Positions 58,797 to 64,000 of a DNA stretch of 64,000 bases are shown here, one piece after another. Where the stretch lies: the NCBI GenBank assembly GCA_009377445.1, contig WHUA01000001.1, forward strand, positions 248,001 to 312,000. The letters run 5' to 3'. The position numbers and the translations under genes are program-made. Positions within the stretch are counted from its first letter, which is position 1; the number at the start of each line of letters is the position of its first letter. A model generated the notes under the pieces. It was not told the DNA's origin and searched no databases. It worked only from the letters and a program-made list of their open reading frames with translations. This DNA comes from Alphaproteobacteria bacterium (GTDB taxonomy: Bacteria; Pseudomonadota; Alphaproteobacteria; UBA8366).

Positions 58797-60320
58797 TCAG
58801 GCCGCTACCCGATCGGCCTCCCACTGCCCGGCGTTGGCCAGAATCAGGTCGGGATCAACGAAGCATCCGCGTAAAATTTCCTCGTAGAGAGCGCCTTCGC
58901 GCGCTCGGCCGATCTCACCGCTTTCACCGGTGAGCATCCGCAGTGCTTCCCGCAGAGCCGCCACTGTGCCCGAACCTTCGTCGAACTGAGCCTTCTTGCG
59001 CCAGACGAGGTCTTCGGGCAGCAGGTCAGCGCAGGCCTTACGCAAGAACCATTTCTCGGTGGTGGTGCCAGTGGACTCGACCGCGTTGGGATCGGTGCGA
59101 CAGAGTTTCAGCGCCGCCGGCACGGATTGCGCGAAATCGATCAGGTTGCGATCGAGAAAGGGCGTGCGCGCTTCCAACGATTCCGCCATGGTGATCCGGT
59201 CCACCCGTTGCAGGTTGATGTTGTGCATAGTCCCGAGGCTACGGGTTAACTCGTCGGCCAGCGCGCGGGGATCGTCAACATAGGCGTGATGATAGGTGTA
59301 GCCGGCGAAGAGTTCGTCCGCCCCCTCGCCGGTCAGCACCGCCTTGACCTCCCGCCGTGCAAGCCTCGCGGCAAAGAGGGTGGGGATGGCGCTGCGCACG
59401 AGATCAACATCGGCGCTTTCGAGATGATAGATCACGTGCGGCAGGTTCTCGACCAGATCGCGGGCCGTGAAGGCATATTCGCGGTGGTCCGAGCCGATAT
59501 GCTCGGCGACCCTTTTCGCCGCAACAAGATCGGGGGAGCCCTCGGTGCCTACGGCGAAGGTCTTCAGCGACCCCTTGCCGGCCTTCTTCCGCACCTTCTG
59601 TGCCAGCGCGGCGATGATCGAGCTGTCGAGCCCGCCGGACAGAAACGAGCCCACCTCCACATCGGCGACCATCCATTTCGCCACCGCTTCCTCCAACACC
59701 AGGCGCAGCTCGCGGGCGGTAGCGTCGACGTCGAGACCCGGCTCTGCCTTGGCCGCGCCCTGCGGCGTGCGATACCACTGCCGCCAGCCATCGCGGCTGT
59801 CATAGAGGGTACCGGGCGGGATCGCTTCTATCGCCGTCAGGCCAAGCCCGTCGAAGGCCTTTAGCTCTGAGGCGAAGGCGAGCCCTTTCCCGATCCGCGC
59901 CACGTAGAGCGGCTTGATGCCTAGAGGGTCACGATCAGCGATGATCCGCTCGCGCGTGGCCAGCACAAAGGCGAACATCCCGTCGAGCCGATCGATCCAG
60001 CGCAACGCATTGGAGCGGAACAGATGCAGGATAGTCTCGCAGTCGCTGGCCGTCTCGAAGGCGCTCTCGCCGAGGATGGCGCGCAGGTCGGCGTGATTGT
60101 AGATCTCGCCGTTGGCAACCAGGATATCGGGGCCCTGAGAGATAGGCTGTGCCCCATCCTGTGGCCCGATGATCGACAGGCGGCAATGAGCCATGATGAC
60201 CGGCGCGTTTTCGAGCCGGGCCACTTGCACCGCATCGGGGCCGCGATGCGCGATCTTGTCGATCATGCGTGCTGCAAGCGCCTCATCCCCCACGTTCCAC
60301 AGACAGACTAAGCCGCACAT
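58797..60320 (-). CDS. Glutamine-dependent asparagine synthetase (AsnB-like)
   Basis: 507 residues. N-terminal glutamine amidotransferase domain with nucleophile Cys2 (MCGLVCLW), HRGPDA and LSIIGPQDGAQPI; ANGEIYNH is the second active-site region. The synthetase domain has the ATP-pyrophosphatase loop VGSFLSGGLDSSIIAAL, VKAVLTGEGADELFAGY and SLEARTPFLDRNLIDFAQSV. It would make asparagine from aspartate, or amidate a related acid. Its position next to an osmoprotectant importer could mean a compatible-solute role (as AsnO in N-acetylglutaminylglutamine amide synthesis), but the partner ngg gene is not here. The N-terminus faces a decayed ProV-like gene 12 bases into the upstream region. Confidence 0.92.
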   Translation of the reverse strand: MCGLVCLWNVGDEALAARMIDKIAHRGPDAVQVARLENAPVIMAHCRLSIIGPQDGAQPISQGPDILVANGEIYNHADLRAILGESAFETASDCETILHLFRSNALRWIDRLDGMFAFVLATRERIIADRDPLGIKPLYVARIGKGLAFASELKAFDGLGLTAIEAIPPGTLYDSRDGWRQWYRTPQGAAKAEPGLDVDATARELRLVLEEAVAKWMVADVEVGSFLSGGLDSSIIAALAQKVRKKAGKGSLKTFAVGTEGSPDLVAAKRVAEHIGSDHREYAFTARDLVENLPHVIYHLESADVDLVRSAIPTLFAARLARREVKAVLTGEGADELFAGYTYHHAYVDDPRALADELTRSLGTMHNINLQRVDRITMAESLEARTPFLDRNLIDFAQSVPAALKLCRTDPNAVESTGTTTEKWFLRKACADLLPEDLVWRKKAQFDEGSGTVAALREALRMLTGESGEIGRAREGALYEEILRGCFVDPDLILANAGQWEADRVAA

Positions 60321-60736
60321 CGCATTTCCCTTCCCGTTGACCGTTTGTCGGCCTCGCTGTTGTGCGGCAAAAGTGCAAAATGCTGGAACACCATGGCGAT
60401 CTTGTCACGGCGAATGGCGCGCATAGTTTCGGGGGTGCGGTTGGCTAAATCGCCGCCGTCGATGAGAAACTGGCCACTCGTTGGTTTGATCAGCCTGTTG
60501 AACATGTGCGCGAGGACGGACTGAGCCGAACCCAACCGGCCCATGACAAAGGCCTTGCCATCGGGCGCATCGAGGCTGGCCTGTCGCAAACCAACCAGTT
60601 GGCCAACCATTTGGCCGGTCGTCCCAAAAACCGGTTTCTTGGCTTCACCTCTCCCTGGCCGCTTAATTGGCCCTTGGGGCACGGCACCAAAGAATTTGAA
60701 GACATTGAATACGCGTAACTTTAATTCCATCAGCAC
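60308..60736 (-). pseudogene. Decayed ProV-like ATPase gene fragment
   Basis: 142 codons read like a ProV/OpuAA N-terminus: RVFNVFKFFGAVPQGPIKRP, GTTGQMVGQLVGLRQASLDA, then LGSAQSVLAHMFNRLIKPTS and IRRDKIAMVFQHFALLPH. The Walker A loop, GLSGSGKST in ProV, reads GRLGSAQSV and has lost the Lys and Gly residues needed for ATP. The gene ends before the signature motif, at the AsnB start. It cannot hydrolyse ATP. Confidence 0.8.
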
Positions 60737-61195
60737 TCTTTTTGAGGAAAACGATCGAATAGGCTGCCGGTACAGCCATTTTCGATGGTTATCCTAAATA
60801 CCAAACGGCACCGCGCGGATTCCATTCGAATCCGCCCCTGATCAATCCGTTTTTTGCGTGTTCGATAGATAGCGGCAAGGAAGCCTTGTTTCAACCATAA
60901 ATCCCAGAAATGCATTTTGACCTGCTCATCCAGTGCGCATACCAGCCTCGGGCAGCTGACTCACTCGGTAAGCAGGGCTTTCGATCGCCGGGGGTCTGCA
61001 ACGCTTCGTCTCGATCTTCTCGGCTCTGCACAATCTTTCGTCGCGCCCCAATCCAGACGTTCGGCGTTTGCCATATAACTCGATCGCCTGCACGTTATGG
61101 CAGAATGGAAAGCCGTGACCGGAACCTCGCCTGTTATCCCGCTCTGAAGACTTCTGCTCAACCTGTTCCAGCGCCGTCCTAGAGGGTTGTCTCAG
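60737..61195. other. Gene-poor, less GC-rich stretch
   Basis: About 460 bases between the decayed ProV-like fragment and the methyltransferase. Short frames on both strands are of poor quality, and I see no repeat or RNA gene. The base composition is lower in GC than the surroundings, as is the first 300 bases of the next gene. Confidence 0.35.
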
Positions 61196-61972
61196 ATGGG
61201 TATTTTGGGCACCGCTGCCATGGTAATATGGACAGAATTCCTGCCACGGGTTCAATTCTCAGAGTTGGTGCGCTATAATAAATCCATTCCAATCGGAAGA
61301 TATTCGTTTCGTGCCTCGCGTGCGAGGCTGATGAGGTTTTGTGCGAAGAACGGAGAAGATATATTGGAAAACTTTACATATGACGAAACTGGCAAGATAA
61401 ACATAAACGATATTTACAATAAGGAAGAACCAACTTCATATTTCTCAACGTTGTCTTTGCTCGGTTATCGAATTCCTCAGGAAGCGAAACCGAGATTCCA
61501 ACGCTTGATCGAGGCCAGACGAAGCGCCACCGAATCCGAAGCCGCCAAGGTGGTGGACCTCGGCTGCTCCTACGGGATCAATGGCGCGCTTCTCAAGCAC
61601 GGGCTTTCTATGGACGATCTCTATCGCCTTTACGGAGCGGCGGAAGCCGACAATCTGGAGACGCTTCTTGCCCGGGATCGCGATCTCTATGCCGAGCCGG
61701 CGGATGCGACGCTCGAGATGGTTGGCGTCGATCCGGCGTCGCGCGCGGTATCCTATGCGGTCGATGCGGGGATGCTCGACGCCGGCATTTCGACCGATCT
61801 GGAGACACGGGATCCGACGCCGGAAGACACCGCGGCGATCGAAAACGCCGACCTCATCATTTCGACCGGTTGTATCGGCTATGCGTTCGCACTACTCGAT
61901 GTTCAGACGGGATCGCCGCTGAGAGCTACCTCGGGTGGGAAAGGGATGTTGCCTAACGGCGCTCAGTTATGA
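61196..61972 (+). CDS. SAM-dependent methyltransferase, C-terminally truncated
   Basis: 258 residues from ATG 61196. After a leader (MGILGTAAMVIWTEFLPRVQ) comes a class I methyltransferase: PTSYFSTLSLLGYRIPQEAK, then motif I VVDLGCSYGINGALL, VGVDPASRAVSYAVDAGMLD and ENADLIISTGCIGY. The family normally continues with VGE..F..L after GCIGY; here the rest of the domain is missing and the tail is read from unrelated DNA that overlaps the VOC fragment. The 5' third of the gene is AT-rich, the rest GC-rich, as if two DNAs had joined near 61490. Likely non-functional. Confidence 0.65.
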   Translation: MGILGTAAMVIWTEFLPRVQFSELVRYNKSIPIGRYSFRASRARLMRFCAKNGEDILENFTYDETGKININDIYNKEEPTSYFSTLSLLGYRIPQEAKPRFQRLIEARRSATESEAAKVVDLGCSYGINGALLKHGLSMDDLYRLYGAAEADNLETLLARDRDLYAEPADATLEMVGVDPASRAVSYAVDAGMLDAGISTDLETRDPTPEDTAAIENADLIISTGCIGYAFALLDVQTGSPLRATSGGKGMLPNGAQL

Positions 61973-62295
61973 GCGAGAATGTTGAGCAGCCGTCCAAAGG
62001 GATCGCGCACATAAAAGCGCCTGACACCCCAAGGCTCGGTCCGGGGTCCGTATTCGATCGGCAACCCTGCAGCGACGGCGCGGCGATAGACTTCTTCGAG
62101 ATTGTCCACCTCGATAGAGAGGTCTGGCACCGGCGTTCCGGATCCGCCTTCCGTTGCCACGCTGATCTGTGGGGCGGCGCTACCATCCGCTGCGAAGGTC
62201 AAGATCCAACCGTGGTCCATGACGACGGTCATATCCAGCACTTCGCCATAGAAGGCTTTGGTAGCACCGACCTGTTCGACACCAATATTGGCCAC
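61963..62295 (-). pseudogene. VOC-family (glyoxalase-like) gene, 5' end replaced
   Basis: The minus frame from a GTG at 62295 reads VANIGVEQVGATKAFYGEVL, DMTVVMDHGWILTFAADGSA, then LSIEVDNLEEVYRRAVAAGL and VRRFYVRDPFGRLLNILAHN: a single vicinal-oxygen-chelate domain. The usual start is one or two residues upstream but the DNA there belongs to the DUF3489 gene on the other strand. The metal ligands cannot be judged with confidence. It may still be translated from GTG. Confidence 0.6.
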
Positions 62296-62769
62296 GATCC
62301 CCGTACGCTGACCCGCAATCTCACGGGACTCTTGAAGAAGGGGCTCGTGACCGAAGAGCCGGCCCCGGCCGATGCGCCGGCCTGGCGCGAGGCCGAAGAC
62401 CGGCGCTTCATGCTGCGCGTCTCGCCCGCCGGGCTCGAGGCCATCGGCGTCGTGCCGGCGGGGACGGAGCGGGACGGCAGCGTCCAGACGTCCCCGGAAA
62501 CGCCGAAGCGGTCGAAGCGCAAGGCCGGCAGCAAGTCGAATACAGTGCCGGCCTCGGTGCGGCCCGGCACGAAGCTCGCCCTGCTCATCGCAATGCTGGG
62601 CCGCGACGACGGCGCCACCATCCCCGAGATCGTCGCGGCGACCGGATGGCAACGCCATTCCGTCCGCGGCGCGATCAGCGGCACGCTGAAGAAGAAGCTC
62701 GGCCTCGCCGTCGCGTCGGAAACGGAGGAGGGCCGCGGGCGCATTTACCGGATCGCGCAGGCGGGCTGA
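62296..62769 (+). CDS. DUF3489 protein, 5'-truncated at the VOC junction
   Basis: The frame is typical of DUF3489 proteins from about 62300: DPRTLTRNLTGLLKKGLVTE, REAEDRRFMLRVSPAGLEAI, then the DUF3489 domain PGTKLALLIAMLGRDDGATI and TGWQRHSVRGAISGTLKKKL with GRIYRIAQAG. The N-terminal part of the family (TTRQLAVL...) is missing and the frame continues backwards only as antisense of the VOC gene. DUF3489 genes precede DUF2924 and serine recombinases in alphaproteobacterial mobile elements. Confidence 0.8.
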   Translation, partial: DPRTLTRNLTGLLKKGLVTEEPAPADAPAWREAEDRRFMLRVSPAGLEAIGVVPAGTERDGSVQTSPETPKRSKRKAGSKSNTVPASVRPGTKLALLIAMLGRDDGATIPEIVAATGWQRHSVRGAISGTLKKKLGLAVASETEEGRGRIYRIAQAG

Positions 62770-62789
62770 CCATACTTAAGGATCACGCC

Positions 62790-63356
62790 ATGTCGAATGC
62801 AGATGTCGGCACCTGCTTGCCCGAGCCGCTGCCCGGCGATGCGCAGCGACATGAACGAAACCGCCGCGAGCCCCAGGCGAGACCGCCTGGGGCATCGCCT
62901 CGTCAACGCGCATCGGCGGGGACCGATATCATCTTAGCAGTCGCGGAACTCGAGGATTTGCCCCGGGCGTCCCTGGCAGACCGGTGGCGGTCGATCTTCC
63001 GCGGCGAGCCGCCAAAGGGCGTCGGAAGGGGCCTGCTGATCGGCGCCATCGCCTATGCGATGCAAGCGAGACAGGAAGGACGGGCGAGTGCGCGGGTCAG
63101 CCGCCGCCTCGAACGACTTTCCACGGCACAGTCCTCTCCCGGCGGCGCAAGAGCGAACGCATCGCCAAAGCTCAGGCCCGGTGCCCGGCTGATCCGGGAA
63201 TGGAACGGATCCACGCATACCGTCGAAGTCGCCGAGGACGGCTATCTCTGGAACGGCGCACGCTACCGCTCGCTGTCGGCCATCGCGCGCGCGATCACCG
63301 GCGCGCGCTGGTCGGGACCTCGCTTCTTCGGCCTCACGCAGGCGGACCGCCGATGA
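62790..63356 (+). CDS. DUF2924 family protein
   Basis: 188 residues from ATG 62790, with AAGGA seven bases upstream. After a basic linker the DUF2924 domain reads AELEDLPRASLADRWRSIFR, GRGLLIGAIAYAMQARQEGR, LRPGARLIREWNGSTHTVEV and YLWNGARYRSLSAIARAITG. It is invariably found between DUF3489 and a large serine recombinase. Role unknown, perhaps a recombination accessory. Overlaps the recombinase ATG by four bases. Confidence 0.9.
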   Translation: MSNADVGTCLPEPLPGDAQRHERNRREPQARPPGASPRQRASAGTDIILAVAELEDLPRASLADRWRSIFRGEPPKGVGRGLLIGAIAYAMQARQEGRASARVSRRLERLSTAQSSPGGARANASPKLRPGARLIREWNGSTHTVEVAEDGYLWNGARYRSLSAIARAITGARWSGPRFFGLTQADRR

Positions 63357-64000
63357 GCGCCCGCCGCCGCTGTGCGATCTACACCAGAAAATCGTCCGAC
63401 GAGGGGCTCGACCAGGAGTTCAACTCCCTCGACGCCCAGCGGGAAGCCTGCAGCGCCTTCATCCAGAGCCAGGCCGGCGAGGGCTGGACCGCCCTCAAGA
63501 CCCGCTATGACGATGGCGGCTTCTCCGGCGGGACCATGAATCGGCCGGCCCTGCAGCAACTTCTCGCCGATACCCGGGCCGGCAAGGTCGATGTGATCGT
63601 GACGTACAAGGTCGACAGGTTGTCGCGATGCCTCGCCGACTTCGCCAAGATCGTCGAGGTGCTGGATGCCGAGGGTGCGTCTTTCGTGTCGGTCACGCAA
63701 CAATTCAACACAACGAGTTCGATGGGCCGCCTCACCCTCAACGTGCTGTTATCGTTCGCACAATTCGAACGCGAGGTCACCGCCGAGCGCATTCGCGACA
63801 AGATCGCGGCCTCGAAGAAGAAGGGCCTCTGGATGGGCGGCGTCGTGTCGCTGGGATATGACGTCGTCGACCGTAAGCTGATCGTGAACAGCGGGGAGGC
63901 CGAAACGGTCCGGACCTTGTTCCATCTCTACCGGAGCCTCGGCACGGTCAGGGCGGTGAAGGCGGAAGCGGATCGGCTGGGATTGCGGACGAAAGCCAGG
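63353..64000 (+). CDS. Large serine recombinase, 5' part (runs off the window)
   Basis: 216 codons seen. Resolvase/invertase N-domain: RRRCAIYTRKSSDEGLDQEF with the nucleophile Ser14 (YTRKS), DDGGFSGGTMNRPALQQLLA, VIVTYKVDRLSRCLADFAKI and LLSFAQFEREVTAERIRDKI, followed by the start of the recombinase domain (GLWMGGVVSLGYDVVDRKLI). All visible catalytic residues (Ser, Arg in YTRK, Arg in DRLSR) are present. The C-terminus beyond the window should resemble the relic at 27890-28114. It probably mobilises an element to the right. Confidence 0.95.
   Translation, partial: MSARRRCAIYTRKSSDEGLDQEFNSLDAQREACSAFIQSQAGEGWTALKTRYDDGGFSGGTMNRPALQQLLADTRAGKVDVIVTYKVDRLSRCLADFAKIVEVLDAEGASFVSVTQQFNTTSSMGRLTLNVLLSFAQFEREVTAERIRDKIAASKKKGLWMGGVVSLGYDVVDRKLIVNSGEAETVRTLFHLYRSLGTVRAVKAEADRLGLRTKAR

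Noticed and set aside
60926..61255. 109-codon minus-strand frame before the methyltransferase
   Set aside because: Poor codon pattern and no homology that I can recognise.

Overview
The DNA is GC-rich (except a few AT-rich patches) and reads as an alphaproteobacterium, most likely a Hyphomicrobiales (Rhizobiales) member. The reasons are the DUF3489/DUF2924/serine-recombinase cassette, the Cox11 and NifU-type genes, the TPR 'adenylate-cyclase-like' regulator and many small secreted repeat proteins of a kind familiar from that order. This placement is inference. There is no rRNA gene, no intact tRNA gene and no CRISPR array.

Region 1 (1-27 kb) looks like stable chromosome. It opens with the last two genes of a peptide-type ABC importer (DppD/DppF-like ATPases). 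A long minus-strand block follows (19.4 kb down to 1.9 kb): a TPR regulator, a sulfatase, a HAD phosphatase-like protein, a second larger sulfatase, a genuine formylglycine-generating enzyme with both active-site cysteines, several small exported proteins, a patatin-Omp85 (PlpD-like) protein and a DUF4105 membrane protein. An OprB-type porin gene lies divergently between the two sulfatase operons. Together they suggest uptake and hydrolysis of sulfate esters in the envelope. A 50-bp palindromic element occurs twice in this block. Then come, on the plus strand, an EF-hand protein, an RND efflux pair and an 11-repeat WD40 protein.

Region 2 (26.8-40.5 kb) is an integrated element. Imperfect 45-bp direct repeats (26825-26869 and 40281-40324) bracket it, with a tyrosine integrase at the right end. 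A reverse-oriented 3' half of tRNA-Ala(GGC) lies at 28323-28369, and an old serine-recombinase tail lies just left of it. The phage genes are a repeat/LamG tail-like protein, small regulators, a prohead-protease/capsid fusion with an internal start, a frameshifted helix-turn-helix gene and an excisionase. I found no terminase, portal or lysis gene.

Region 3 (40.5-55 kb) is a mosaic of short genes and relics: two small secreted repeat proteins, a P63C-domain gene with an inverted repeat upstream and two small convergent partners, a copper group (cupredoxin relic, Cox11, PCuAC-like), an ABC-ATPase fragment, and a MarR-led Fe-S/sulfur cluster in which NifU and glutaredoxin are broken. A pile of IS3, IS630 and IS6 sequences follows.

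Region 4 (55-64 kb) carries a complete quaternary-amine (OpuC/ProU-type) ABC importer, an asparagine synthetase, a decayed ProV-like ATPase relic, a truncated methyltransferase and a truncated VOC gene. It ends in a DUF3489-DUF2924-serine recombinase cassette that runs off the window.
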